Assembly (NCBI RefSeq): GCF_001949145.1
Contig: NW_019091542.1
Span: forward strand, 516,075-567,894
DNA: 51,820 bases
Reading direction: 5' to 3'
DNA from: Acanthaster planci
Taxonomy: Eukaryota; Echinodermata; Asteroidea; Valvatida; Acanthasteridae
Part shown: positions 25,101 through 40,100 of the stretch, in pieces
Layout of the letters: every line of letters starts with the position of its first letter
How positions within the stretch are numbered: the stretch's first letter is position 1
Notes under the pieces: model-generated
The model's input: the letters and a program-made list of their open reading frames with translations, nothing else
Told to the model about the DNA's origin: nothing
The model's database searches: none
Position numbers and translations under genes: made by a program

Positions 25101-28100
25101 TGAAAAAAAGTGCAGAAATGTTTTCCATGCCTGGATGGGTGACATTCTGGATATTAGTCGCTGTGTAATGAAGACGTCATTCAGTCTGGGTTAATAGATT
25201 CTTCACAAATGGATACGTTGCATGAGCACTCAAGTCAGCAAAACATAGCTTTGTTCAGGGCACTCTTCACACTAATTTTTCTTGTGACTCCGAAGTAAAT
25301 TCTGGACTCCTGTCTGAAATCTTTTGGTTACATCTTTCATTTAAGAAACGAAAAACCCGCGCCGTGCCAACCTCCCCTCTGAGCTGATGTATTTCACCGG
25401 AGATTGCAGCAGTCCAGAAACCAGAGACAGCATCGCTGCAGCTTTCATCACACTCCTGCAGAACTCCAACTTTGCAAATGTCTGTGACCCATCTGATGAC
25501 TGTACAGTGGGGAATGTTCACGTTATGTGCGGCAGAAGGGATCAGAGACGACGAAAGAGAAGCCTAAATGTTGATGTCAGTGGCAAGATTTATCAAAGCC
25601 GACTGCAAAGATATCCAGTGAAGGCCGAACAAGAAACCATAAAATGGAACAAGATGCGGCTGCGATTTGATGAGATGGCAAAAGGCTCGCCAAGAAGACA
25701 TATCAGAGAAACAGGTCCCTGGGAAGCAGTTATATCTTTTGAGTTCAGTGTTAACATTCACCATGCTGAAAACAGAACAAGCTTCAGTTCGGTAGTGAAT
25801 GCAGAAAGTACGATGATTGAAGCAGCAGAAAGTTTCATTTCTAGCCTGGAGGACGGAACAACACCAGCCCTTGAAGTGCCTGGCCTCTCTGTTGTCTTGG
25901 TGGAGCGTTCAGGGACTTACAGCTATGCTACAGTCTCGTGTGAACCAGGATACTTAGCCAACAATGATGATTACAGATGTAGTGAGTACAGACACATCCA
26001 AGTTAAAAAGCAAGCTTAAAAAAGTCTCATTGCTGACAGTAAAAATTTAATTTCTCCCTTTAATCAAAGACAAGTAGGTTAAAAAGAATCTCTTTTCTTA
26101 CAGATACTGAGCGGATAGAGCAATTCATGTATAAAATCCAAACTCCATATTCATTTTTTGGGGGGCTGGCAACCTAAACTTTTGAAATCAACTACCCCAC
26201 AGAAATCCAGTTTTTTGTTTGTTTGTTTGTTTGTTTGTTGGTTGGTTTTTTTTTTGCTCTTTAAATTTTCAGGGGTATGAAGCCCCATGAAAAGTTCCAG
26301 TAAAACTTCTTCCAGCCCCCTCTTTGGATTCTTTACGATCTCCTAAAGATCTTTTGTCAATCACCAGGTGCCTGCAGCACGGGCTTTTTTTACGACAACT
26401 CAACCGGCGAGTGCCATTTTTGTCCCAGAGGGTACTATCAGGAGGCACAGGCTCAGTTCACCTGCGATCAGTGCCCCCCTGGAACCACAACAGTTGTCGA
26501 AGGTGCCAAGAATGAAACATGGTGTGAAGGTGAGCAGATTTATTTTATGTTTAACCGTTGCAGAAAATTATGTTTTTGTGTCTTTGCACCCTGCTGTCGA
26601 AAGAATTTAAAGATAAGTGTCAAAAGTTGCACATCTGTCCTTGGTGCTTGTGTTGTATGACAGATGTATTGACTCTTCTGACCCTGTGTAAGTTGGAACA
26701 TTCGAGCTGAAAACTCATGGGTATTAAATAGGGCCACGTACACCTTTGACAAGAATTAATCATCCAAGATATCGTGAACCAAGCACTAGTTGGTTAGAAG
26801 TCACAGTGTCAAGTTTCCAGTACTTGTGAACTGTTGCGGAATTCAACTCGTGAATGAGTCGATTGCATTTAATTACAATGATGACTTCCCAGTGATGTGT
26901 ACTTTTTAATAATCTGGGTTTTTTTTACTGCATTTTGATTCCCATCAGAGGCCTGCCTTGCTGGTAGTTTTTCCTCCAATGGCGTCGTTCCTTGCTTGGA
27001 ATGCATGCAGGGAGAGTATCAGCCATTACCTGGTCAGACATCATGTGTCGCCTGCCCTAACGGCACGACAACACAGGACTATGGAGCTCAGTCTTTCAAC
27101 CAGTGTCAAGGTGTGACCCTTATTTAATCTGAGCAGCATTTTCAACAGCATTTTCACTGTCAAATGCTGTCACAAAGTACATAAGGGTTTACCTTGAAAT
27201 AAAATGTGGTAGTGAATCTAGCAAGTCACAATTTGGAGACAGAAAGGATAAATGGAGGAATGAATCGTGAGCCCAAAACTTTGTATACATTTTTTATCTC
27301 TTTTCTGATACTTGATCTTCAAGGGAATGTGCAGCTCAGAAGCTGCGGTCTGTAACGTGGATTGTCAGGTCGGGGGTTCAAATCCAACACTGACCCTACA
27401 GTGTAATCTTTGGCAAGTTCCTGTATGTGTAATTTGGCATCAAGTTGTATACTCCCAGGAAGCTGAGAAGATTTCAGGAATATTGACAGGCCTGGTGAGC
27501 AGTGGTAATAACGTGCATATGTTCCCTTTATGAACATGCCCTTTGTCGTATTTTTGTCATTATTTCTCTGTCACTCCCACACTAGTTTGTTGTCTCTCTT
27601 TATCTTGCTTTAGAAATTTGCAATCCTGGAAATGTGTCAGACACGGGACTGGCTCCTTGCAGACCTTGCGAACGCAGCACGTATCAGCCCCTGACCCAGC
27701 AACTTCAGTGCATGCCCTGCCCCAATGGCACCACAACATTGACCACCGGGGCCACCTCCATCGAAGAGTGCAAAGGTGAAGTAAATACCGCAGGCATGCA
27801 ACGTCTCTCCTCAGGACCAGCTCATTTTCCTTGTAATAGTTGCTTCTCCTGCATGGCATCACAGCCCAACAAAAACTCTCTCCAAAGACCTGTGTGCACA
27901 ATGTCTGATCTCCTCCTCTGTCCGATTTTCGGTGGCACATCCATTTTCTTTCATTGTATTAAACTTGTGCCTTCTCCGGCTGTAAACTTTGACAGACTTG
28001 AAAAGTTCCGCGTCCACCAGCTTGGTGGGGTGTAGTTGTCGTGCAACTACCTCGCTGTTCATTTTGCACGCATGCCCATAACAGCGCAACGCATACATGC

Positions 28101-31100
28101 AAAAGTTGTTGAAGCACCCCAGTCTCCATTTTGACTTGAACAATTTATAATTATTTCCTCATCATGCCTTGGAATTTACTGTTTGAAACTAAGTTTGGTA
28201 TTCCTTAAACTTCCTGGAAATCGTTACGTAAAATGTGTGTTGTTTTAATTTTTATTAGAAGATTTCCTTATTTCACCCTGTATAGAAATTAATGAATGTG
28301 AGAGCTCCCCATGTGAGCACCAGGCTACCTGCGTGGACCTGATGGGTGGTTACCGGTGTGACTGTCCGCCAGGCTATCATGGAATACACTGTGAAATTGA
28401 CAACTGCATGGGTCACGTTTGCGCCAACGGCGCGACCTGTGTAAGTGGAAGCACAAACTATCTCTGCCAGTGCAGGGACGGATATGAAGGTAAGGTGGAG
28501 GTTGGACTTCCATTAGACAATCTCTTGCCATCCTCATCTAAATCATGCCCTCCTGACCTTCCTGAATTGTCCTCAGTCAAATTTCTGTCTCCAAGCTTTT
28601 TATAGGCAAAATTGGCTTTTGAAAAGGTGCATACTGCAATTCATCAGGTTAATGAGTAGACTGCACAGGTTAATTCAACCACTCTGTTTTATCACAAGTA
28701 TTTAACACAATATTATTTATATCACTCTGTTTTACATAAAGTTTGAAAAAAGAAGTACTGTTCTTAGTTTCCTACTCACCTCTTTGGTTAAATTTGCTGT
28801 GTATAAGTATAGACACATTTTTAGGCTTCAAAGGTGACCATTTTTGTGAATAAAAATTTTTACTTAATGGACTGCAGGAGATTATTGTAAGATAAACTTC
28901 AACGAGTGTGCCTCCTCACCGTGTGAGCATGAAGGTGTGTGCAGTGACCAAATTAATGGATATCACTGCCAGTGTACGTCCAACTACCACGGTGCCCAAT
29001 GCGAATTGGAGATTAACGGGTGAGAACCACAAACATGTCTATCAAATTAGACATGAATGCCTGATCATTCATTGCCTCTCCCTCAACTGGTGTGGATTGG
29101 GGGGCCACACTGGGAAATTCAAATGTACCTCCCCCCCAACTGCCTGCACATGTTAAATCGACTCCAGTGTGTGATGATATGACTAAGGTCTTTGCATATG
29201 ACCCTCCAAATGTACCCCCATTTCTCATCCAACCCTGCCCAAATTACCTGTTTAAAAAGGAAATTGTTGCAAATGTATTTGAGAATCGGCTAGGATGGGT
29301 CTCTGTTAGGGAGTATTTCAGAGGTAGGGAACGTTCACTTTCCATTGGATCATAGGCCAGGCTGATTTAGCATTCCAGTGGGAATCTTCTGAGCATTCCA
29401 AATTATAAGACCCTCCCTTATTTGGATACCATCACATTTGCATGCATCATGTAGTCAGTTCACTTTCAGTGATCTGATAGACATTTCAGAGTTGTATAAA
29501 AGTGTGTGGGATTGTGAGAGCCAACTGGAAATGCGTGGAGACGGGCAGACAATAGACTTAGCCAGAGATTTTAGTTCAAGTAATCAATTATCTGTTTTTT
29601 TTCCATAGGTGTTCTCCGAGTCCCTGTCAAAATGGTGCAGTTTGCAGTATTGTAGATGCTGGGTACCGGTGTGACTGTGCACCGGGCTACAGCGGTACCA
29701 ACTGCACCTTGGACATCAATGAGTGTTCTAGCAGTCCGTGTCTTAACGGAGCTACCTGCCAAGACAAGTCCAATGGCTATGACTGCATCTGTAGATCAGG
29801 CTACGAAGGCACCCACTGTGAGACTGACATGGACTGGTGCGCCGACACACCTTGTCATAACAGTTCCACGTGCGTGGATCTGGGGTCAACCTTTCGCTGT
29901 GTTTGCCCTCTGGACAGAGTTGGTGACCTCTGCGAGACCTTGAAGACTCCATGCCACGACACCCCTTGCATAAATGGTGCCACCTGTGTTGTAAATGCAT
30001 ATGACCCAGACTTATACACCTGTCAGTGTGTGGCTGGTTACACTGGCCTCAACTGTGAGAAAGATTACAACGAGTGTGCCTCGGGGCCTTGTTCTAACGG
30101 AGGCACTTGCATCGATGAGCTCAATGCATTTATGTGTGAATGCCCACCAGGATATGAGGGTAACCACCGATGATGTTCGCATTTCTTAAAACTCGTGTTG
30201 AAAAAGATTGATAATTTTGCTGGTGAAATTGAATGCTCAATTCAAAATCTAATCCATTGCAGTTGTGTTCTCAACAAAAAAAGTCCAACTTGTATTTCCA
30301 AGGATGGATTTGCACTGGGGAGATGTTAATTAAATTTCAGGGTTTTTTCCCTGTCTGACGTGTATTATAACACTGTGGATTCAAATGAAAATGGAAGAAA
30401 TTTTTACAAAGATTCAAAAAGTAAATTAGAAGTTTTCAACGGGGCAAGAATTATTGTTCATCTTTTAAATCCTGCTAAATCGTGGCTGGAGATACTCCTA
30501 GATGGGAAAAGCTATATGGTTTGTTCAACAATCTGCCGGTCGGTACGACCGAATATTCAGATATTCGATCAAATTGACGGGCGAATATTCAAATAGTGAA
30601 TTATTCAAATTGTCACAACCCTTCTTATTACCTGACACATTTTTCACTCAGTTTTAATACACTGCGCTGTGCAGCTGGCTTTCAAGTCTAGATGTACCTG
30701 TACCTTTTGTCTAAGTAACCTCAAGTTTAAGTTACCGAGTTAAAACATCGTTGATATTTAAGCAGAGATGGAACTGATGACCTTTGGAACCCCAAAATTT
30801 ATATTTTGGTTCGGCTGAACTTTAAAAGAATGCGTGTTGGTTTTTATTAGGACATAACTGTGCCTCTGACATCAACGAGTGCTCGTCCAATCCGTGTGGA
30901 GTTGGTAACACCTGCGAAGATGAAGTCAATGGTTACATCTGTTCATGCCAACCGGGTTTCACTGGTACCCATTGTGAGAATCGTATTGACTACTGCTCGC
31001 CGTCTGCATGCCAGCATGGGGCTACGTGTAATAATACACTCACTGGGTACCAGTGCATATGCGCTGCAGGGTTTGCAGGTAGATCTGTGGGGAAACATTA

Positions 31101-34100
31101 GGGCCAAAGGACTCTTTTTTTAAAAAGAAAATGGTGGTAAGGCTATTGAGGATTTTATCAGGGGTCGTAAATACATGTATTTTACTTTTTTATCAGTGTG
31201 CTAATACATAATTCTCCCAACATTTAAAACCGGGTGCCCCTTTTGCTCAGTGTTTTTACCTACTTGCCCCTTTGTTCCTGTTTACTCGCCTTGCACCCCT
31301 AGAGTGGACCTCTGCACAAATAAGTCCACGTAATGTAGGGTCAGAAGATGGACTGGGACACGTTCACACAATGTCTCTCCCTTCAGGGGTTGTGCTTATC
31401 AGTGGCCAAATGAACAACAGGTCAGAAAAATCCAGCTTGAAGGAGTTATCATAGTGGGAGAATGATTGAACATTTCCCCAAGTTATCTTAACCATAGAAG
31501 ATCAAAGGATCTCCATACAAGATATTTGAAGCAGGCATGGATGTGGGTGTGCCCCTCTGTTCAGTGGTCGGTCAGTAAGTTGGTCCATTTGTCAGTTTTC
31601 CCACTCACTTGATAAGGACTTTGACATTATAACTTCACACTAGGGATGTTGGTTGGTCTTAGTGTCTTGTAGAAGCCGATGGAGTTTGGACCCTGGAGGT
31701 CAGAAACATACAATTTAGTCCGCTGCGATGAAAGTAAATTTTAGCTTCATTCTTTATATATCCTCTGCCATGTCTGTATTTGTGAGAGAATAAAGCAGTT
31801 AGACTAACGGCAATGAATGCTAAAAAGCTTGGGTATAAGATGAGTTTGATGCTTATTTGGCCCATATTTTTACATTTGTTTCAAGGCATGGAGTGTGAGC
31901 TCGATATTGATGAGTGCGCTTTAGGACCTTGTCAGCACGGTGGGAATTGCACGGACCTTGTCAATGGATACGTCTGCCAGTGTAGGGAAGGCTTCTACGG
32001 ATCGGTTTGCCAAATCAACATCATCGACTGTTTCCAAGAGTATGCAGAACTTATCTTTTCTATCATTTTGCTTGCAGATTTTGGAAATTGAATCCTTGAT
32101 TATCTCCCCCACAGTACCCCTCCCCCATTGCAGGGTCTGGCTTTGAGAGGAATGCAGATCATATTGCCCTGTTGAGGGGGAATGTTACAGCTTCATTACG
32201 ATGTGGGGAAAGTCACAGTTTTATTTGAATAGGTGTAGTCTTCCTTTCTGGTACATTCTTGATATTATTGTTAGGGTCATAGAATCGCATTTGCTAGTTG
32301 TCTTCAGATGAAAGTTTGGACAAAGTTCAGGAAGGTTTTTAAATTTTAGGTCTGAGATTGGGTCAATAGGAATAATGTATCCTCTTTTAATTTTGCCATT
32401 TTGTGTACTACAGTGCCTGTCAGAATAGTGGTACTTGTATTGATGGCATCAATGACTACACCTGCATCTGCCCTGACGGTTTCACTGGTACCCGCTGCGA
32501 GGAGCCAGTCGACTATTGCCAAAGTCATCCCTGCCAGCACAGCAGCGTATGTCAGAATGACCCACCAGGTTACAGATGCACCTGCACGCCAGGATTTGTG
32601 GGACCCAACTGCGAGGAGGACTTTAACGAGTGCTCGTTATTTCCCTGTGTCCACGCTTCGTCCTGTGTAGATGGTGTCAACAACTATACGTGCATTTGCG
32701 AGGAGGGCTATGACGGCATGAACTGCGAGCGTGAAATTGATGAGTGCGCAAGCAGCCCCTGCCTGTATGGTGGAACTTGTTTGAATCTTGTGGCTCGCTT
32801 CGTGTGCAGCTGCGTTGATTGGCGAACCGGTGGCAGGTGTGAAGAACAGATGGATTGGTGTCAAAACAAGCCTTGCCTGAATCAAGCAACATGCCAAAAT
32901 ATGATTCAAGATTTCAGATGTTTGTGCGCAGAAGGCTACACAGGTACATTTTATATTTTTAAGATTAAATCTATCAGGTGTATGCTTGTAACAAAACAAC
33001 CCACAAAAAAGCCATAAAGCTAATCGCTTCTACCAGCCCCCTCACTCCAATATACATGTTGATTGTTGAAAAGAGACAAATAAAATCTTGCAAAAAACCT
33101 GGCATATCAAGTGAAAACTTAAGTTGTGTTCTGAAAGCTACTCAGTGCAGTTATTTCTTTCTGGCTGTGCACATTTTCAGCCAACTATCAATGCATGGAA
33201 CAAGACCCCCCCCCCCAATTTTCACTGAACGCAGTGCCAGATATATGATTTCATTTTCAGGTGAGCTCTGCGATGAAGACATAAAAGAGTGTGACTCATC
33301 ACCCTGCCAGCACGGCAGTGAGTGTGAGGATCAGCTCAACGCCTACGTCTGTCGCTGCTCACCTGGCTACAGCGGAGTCAATTGTGAAGAGGAGATCAAC
33401 GAGTGTCAAGTACTCAACGTTGAGTGTCAGCACGGTGGGACTTGTGTTGATAAGGTGTGAAATATGAAGATGTAATTTAAATTGGAATTGCCAGGATGTC
33501 TTTGCAGGTTTGATTTGCCTATACTGCGCAGTGGTTAAAAGTGGTGTACACCATTGGTAAAATCCCGAAAATCGGACTACCGTATAATCCTGAAATATCT
33601 TGCTTGAAAGAAAGTACACAACAGTCTCAATCAGTCTGTAAAATATTTCCACCCAGAATGCTGTAGTTTTCGAGAAAAACAAAAATTTTGTTCTTTTCTT
33701 GCACGATGGTTGGCTGACCATCGTAATAGAGTTAATTTCACATCCAGATTTCTTATATGTGGTGTTTGCAGATGTAGTGGGAGTCTCCAGTAATGAACGG
33801 ATAAACCTAAAAGCAGCTAAAAATATACTGACATTCTTTCACCAAAAACACTGTGAACTGAAATTATAGAAACCTGAGTGTTAGGTGTAAAGTAGGAAAT
33901 GAATTGGATCTGTGTGAAGTTGAATTTTATTTAGGGAAAGGTTTTTTTAATGAAAAACTTTGTGAATTCAAAATCACCCCTAGATAATAATGGTGTGATC
34001 CATATGACGGCTGTTTCCGAGCACAATGATTTCGTCAACAAAAAGTACAATTTCCACACGTTAGTCCTCCCTTGTTTTAAGACATAACTCTTTTTTACTC

Positions 34101-37100
34101 AAAATTATTAAGGACTCAACTGTGAATGGAGTTTTAGACTTTCATCGACGTGTAAACTGACATGAAAGTGCTGTTATAAACACGATCGCGTGCATGTGCA
34201 TTATCATATAGGCCTACTCGTTTCGATGTCACAGACATGAGTCGACTGCTCTGTCCTAGGATGAAGTTTTTCCATGAATCCGTAATGCTACATTGTCGAG
34301 GCACATTACTCCAAGATAAATTCACTGATTACTTCTAGCCATTGAAAACTGCTCCTTTCTTTAAGGGAATGAGAACCTGTCATGCTTGTTTCCCATCCGG
34401 ACTCCACAGATGATGTTCGCTTGTACTACAAATGCCCTATAGTCCATAGATTTTACGCAAGATAAACTACGAGACCTTCAATGTAAGCATTGAAAATGCC
34501 GCGCTGTTTTTCTTGATTTTTCACAAAGCAGTTGACTCAATCATGAAACAAGGGAGTGGAATGTAAGTTGCAGTGAATATCACACACCGTAATCAGCCAA
34601 TCTTGTGAAATTACGACAAAAAAACCAATGGTGTACACCATCTTTAAACATTAAATATTGAGGTTTAATATTGAGATGCATTTCACTACTTGCTTTTAAT
34701 TTTGTTACGTGAATGCACCACCCACCCACATATTATCTGTCCATGGTACTTGAAAGTGGTTTTCCTTTTAAAAATGGCCAAAGAAAAATGAGAACATTCA
34801 GCGTGCCCCTGGAAATTGTAAGATCAGTTCTCTCTTCCTAGAAATGTAACAACTCCCCCCACTCTTTTGGCCCTGTTTACTGACTTCAGCTGGCTGGCTT
34901 TGAGTGCCTTTGCTCCGAAGGATACAGAGGACAGTATTGTGAAGATAAAATCAACCAGTGCCACTCCGACCCCTGTCAGAATGGAGGTACCTGTATGGAT
35001 GGGATAGCAGCATTCTCCTGTGAATGCCCAACTGGTAAGAAAAGCGAACGTTCATCACACCCGCTCTAACGTTGATGCTTGAAACATTTTCATCCGAGAG
35101 AAGCCTCGACAATATTTGACTGTGTGCCTGGAAGCTAAGTTAAAAAAAGAGCCAACAAGAGCAGAGATCTCTGCTTGTTCCCAACCACAACTTCCAGAAT
35201 AAAACACAGTGGTTGACCTTTTGTGATAAAGTGTATAAGAGTCTAAATGTGGGGTTTTTTAGATACAGATATTTCTAGACATTATTAGATAGCAAAACAC
35301 ATCAATGAGCAACAAAATAACAAAGACAAGGAAAGTGAAATGTACCATTTACCACAACCCAAGTCCTACCCCCAGCAACTGCTCGAGCGTTAAATTGATT
35401 TACGTCATTTTGTGTTAAGTTGGAATTTCTCTACTTGCAGTTTTTCAAGTTAGGTTGTTTTGCCTCAGGGATTGTACTCTAGTACACATTCTCTGCTGCC
35501 CATTTATAAGATTTTGTAAATTTTTGGACCCAATTTTCAGGGTTTGCTGGGCCACGGTGTGAGGTTCAGATGAATCTCTGCTTGGGCATCCCTTGCAGTA
35601 ACGGGGCCATCTGCTCTCCGATGCCCGGCGGCTTCTCGTGTACTTGCCCTGCTGGTTACAGGTATGTTCACAAGACTACACTCGGCATACATAAGTAGCT
35701 CTTAACTGGGCTGTTCCTTTAATGGACTTACTTCTCGGTGGACCTGCTTGCTGGGTCTAGGAAACTGTAATGTCGTCAGAATTTTACTGCTGAGTTGTTG
35801 ATGTGACAACCGTCCATCTCTGATTGGCAAAAGCCTCTTCAACAAGGTGCTGGAATAAATTTTTAACACTTTGAAAATGTTACAAATATGATTATTGCCA
35901 CAAAATATCAAATTATCAGTTGATCTTCAGATTATTCTGCAAACAGGTCCATTCAAGGCAGTGGCGGGGAGAGGGGGGCTCTCCTAGGAACTCTAACATC
36001 CGGAAGAGTGCAATTTTTTTTGGATGGGTGCTTTTGCCAGGCCATCTGTAGTGTGCTGATATGCTCATATTAGTGTGGGCATAGACCTGATTGACAAGGT
36101 TTTTGAAAGAGTTATCCACAGTACCGACTGGAACAGCTACGCATCCCTTTAGGCCCCCTTCAGAAAAGTCTGGGAATGCCACAGAGTCAAGGGAGGAGGG
36201 TGTCACTGATGTTAAGGATCTGTGGACCAAGTACGCTTTCTTCTCTTGAAGTGGGCACGTAAAAAGAAAATCTGCCCCCTCAGTCTCACCCAGTCAATAT
36301 TCTAATATGGGAAGTGATCACAGTTATTAACTCCACAGCCTTGCCAATTGGATCAAATATCAGACTAGAAAAGCCAATAAAATTAATAGGATGTTTTCCC
36401 TCTCTCAGCGGTGAGTTGTGTGACCTGAATGTGGATGAGTGTAGCAGTGAGCCGTGTCTGCATCAAGCGTCGTGCATAGACCAAGTTTATGGTTACCAGT
36501 GCATCTGCTTACCAGGGTTCATGGGAGACCACTGCGAAACCGGTACTCAGTTTATTCTAACAGAATGACTGTAGATTGGAAAGAAACTAACATGCATTTT
36601 GTACAAGATGTGATAGGTAATGCTTATATGAGCATAATACTGAATGGTACAACTCATCTTAAACAAAAAATGGAGAGAATAAGTTTGAAAATAATCTGAT
36701 GCAGACTGCTTTAGTTTTTGTACCAGGTACTTCAGTAGGTACTTTAGGACTTTAGAGTACTGGCACTTTGCTACCAGGTACTAAAGTACCAGTACCATTC
36801 TTCAGAAGCATTTGTGGAATAAAAGGTATTTATGAATAGGAATAAATATGTGCTTGGCCAGTCTAAGACCTTGCTCAGAGAACGAATGCTGATAATACCC
36901 TCGCCTGCGACTTGGGCATTAGTCGCGTCCATTCTCCTGAGCCTGCCTTTAACGCACGTTTAAGACCGGTCAAGCACATTTCTTCCCTTATTTAGCCAGA
37001 TAGCATTGTTTTTCCACACTTTCCTTCCAGAATGAAAGAATTCAATATCGGTGCAATCTATTTCTTATCCTACTGCAGTATTGCCAACTGATTTTGACAT

Positions 37101-40100
37101 CCATTTTTGGAACCAGTCTGCTGGATCTCATCTCATCCAGACATCAAGCTTGACCTCTCGTGACCTCGAGGCTCTCTCCGCCTCATTGTGGGTCAGATCC
37201 CAGCGTTGCCATGGTGATTTTATCCTTCTGAAGCTGTCCACACCTGCTGGGACGGCCATCAAGTTGAGTCACCCCAGCGAACTAAAATTTAACATCCTGG
37301 GGTAAGTTTCATCAGTGCATGCACAAGATGTTAATCAGAAGATAAGTAAAGACCTGAAGTAATTAAATTCTCAGTCAACAGCCCTTCCCCTGAGTTGGTA
37401 GCCCATATCAAACGGGAACACCTTAATTCTGTCATAGCCATCAAAAGAGGACGTAGCCATCTGTTTCCTTAAGAAGGAGTTCCTTAGCCCTAGCCCCCTG
37501 GACCTTTTTGCTAGACGCCCTCCTCAATCCTTCAAAATCCACCGATTATCCATGGAGGAACTTCTATTCGGCCCCAATCCTTCAAAATCCTCCAATATTT
37601 CTTGAAGAATGCTCCTTGCAGTTATGCCATTCAATTGGTTGAGATTGTAGTCAAGATATCAGGCATGCAGAATATCTTGGTGGAAGTTATTTGGCCAACC
37701 TAGAAGCTATACAGACAACATGTGTGTTGTACTGGCCAGTGATAGTTATCGCACCTGCAGCTGGAGCCTATTTCATGGAGCTGCTTCAGCACAAAATCTG
37801 CTTAAACGCGAAAATACTTTGCTTAAAAAGGTTACCATCTCAAACTCTGTGATTGTCATGCTAACCAAAAGACAGCTGAATACCATTCCAAAACAATATA
37901 CATCACATTGAGTTTTGGCCGGTTATCTGATTTATTAAGTAAGGTTTTCTTGCACTTTAGCAAATTTTGTGCTTAAGCAGTTCTATTAAATTGGCCCCTG
38001 ATATAACCAAAGTTTAATGCTCGTATTGAAAATTATATCACTGCAGTCTTGAAACTGACATTGGAGGTTCACCCAACCTCTGTGACAGCCATTGGCATAA
38101 CGTGCTGTTGACTTGGCACTCGCTCAATGGCAGCCAAGAATGGAGGTTATACGTTGATCGTTCGGTGGTGTCCCACGGCACTTCAAGGAACTCCACATTA
38201 ATAATGCCTCACGGACTGGTGCTTAGTCTGGGACCTTCAGCCGGTTGGAATGGTATGTGAACAAACCTTGAAACAGAAAAACAGTATTTGGTAGCCATTG
38301 GCTCCTAATAGGAGAAATCTAGGCACCAGCACTTTTATGTAAATTTAGTAATCATGTGTGCTGAATATTCATGAACGTAGATATACATATGCAGTATAAA
38401 TTCCCTGCGTTTACATCGTCCATCCATGCCGAAGAATGTCCACCACACAACTTGCATACAAGCGCCAATGAGGTCAATCCACGAAATCAGGGTTTTCACC
38501 AAGGGTTCAGCCACGGAGGTTCTGATGTCTGTAGTTTCAGTGTGTCTCAGGACATCCGGCCCTGCTGCATGAATTGTGCTATTTCTGGCACTCAAAATCA
38601 CAGCGACACCCTTTAATTCCGGCATGAGCTCTGTTTCATGTGTCATTTACGTTGCAGCAAAAAAGCAGCAAAAAATGGAGCCCATGCCATGCCGTGGTTT
38701 GTAAAATGGCTGTGGTATCTGTATACAGTGCATCAACAACGTATGTTTAGATCTGGAACCAACCAAACCGTGCGCGTGATCGCGACACATGTACATGTAA
38801 AGTACTGTATATGTACACATACAGCGCACTCGGTGCAACTCGATGTGACTTGTGCTGCCATTTCTACTTTTCCAGTACAAACTTTGAGTACATAGGCCTA
38901 GTCATTGCTTTTTTGATTTTTAGCATACTCAAAATTGTTCAAATACATTTGTATGTAGTTTTTAAGCTATCTTTAAGTCGCAAATGGCGACTGGATGGTG
39001 AAAATATGATCGCATTAGCAACATTTTGGTCGCATTTGTGACTGATTTAGGTGCTGTTTAAAATGTCGTATGAGAAGGTCTTGTCTAAATCACTTGGCTG
39101 TAGATTGCAGAATCACACAGAAGCTACAAAATTTGTCTCTATTTAAACTCGAAGAGAGCTGGGAAAGGGAAAAAAAAATCAGTTTTGCGCAAAGCATGAT
39201 TTACAGAAATTTATCTGCCCAAAATCCATCCTTGTTTCATTTGTAAGCTCAATGCACCTGTGCCAAATTACCCAAGAAGCCTTGAATTTCAGCTGACCAT
39301 AACATCCAAACCCTTTGCCATATTAATTTGAAACTTCATATTTATACTGATAATAAGTGTCTTTACATGCATGCTGAATTTCTAAACATGACAACTGAGT
39401 TTTTGGTGGGTTGGGGTGAATCCCCTTCCCCTCTGACTGTAGTCTTCTAAGATGAATAAAGTCATTGGCCAAAGGTACAGAAAAGTCTAGCATGCTCTTC
39501 TGTCTCAAGAGATGGATTACGTGGAATAATTTGTAACGTCTAATTTTTATGTTTGGTCAGTGCCCACTGGATCATCTGAGTTGGCGCTGAGTGGGGTGAA
39601 CATATGGAGCAGGGCATGGGGTGAAGCTGAGGTGCCAGACATTGCGTCTTCATGCAGACCAGTATCCCCTGCTGATGTGTTTGCCTGGAGCAATATAATG
39701 ATCACACCAAGTCCTGCCGTTACCCAGACATTGAGGGTGCCCTCCCAATGTGATGGTTAGTATAGTCATAGTTAGCTGTTCCCAGTTGGCCCAATTAGTA
39801 TGGTAGCTACTGTTTATTGTTTTGTTGACTTAAGTCAGAGTTAATTGAATAATGTTCCCCGTTTATTCACCAATCAATTGAATTTGACAGATTTTGATGA
39901 GTGTTCCTCCAACCCATGTGAGGCTGGTACATGTGAAGACCTACTTGGGACATTTGTTTGTCACTGCCCGGAGGGATTAGAAGGAGACCGATGCCAGACC
40001 AGCACAGACTACTGTCAACCGTATTCCTGTCTGAACAGTGCAACTTGTTACAGTGAAAACCTAGCCCACACTTGCGTTTGCCCAATCGGATATAATGGTA

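Larger units (their letters stand above)
24379..36408. other. Introns of the spacer-1, GCC2 and EGF region
   Basis: Nothing recognised in 24379-25345, 26530-26948, 27776-28285, 28490-28877, 29020-29608, 31079-31885, 32040-32413, 32944-33260 (apart from a short C run near 33210), 33455-34889, 35035-35540 and 35662-36408. Introns with content are 25982-26367 (GTTT repeat), 27111-27613 (SINE) and 30160-30850 (solitary element arm). Confidence 0.6.

Noticed and set aside
33200-33220. CRISPR or other prokaryotic features
   Set aside because: None seen anywhere; the window is intron-bearing animal DNA, and homopolymer runs such as this C run are ordinary.
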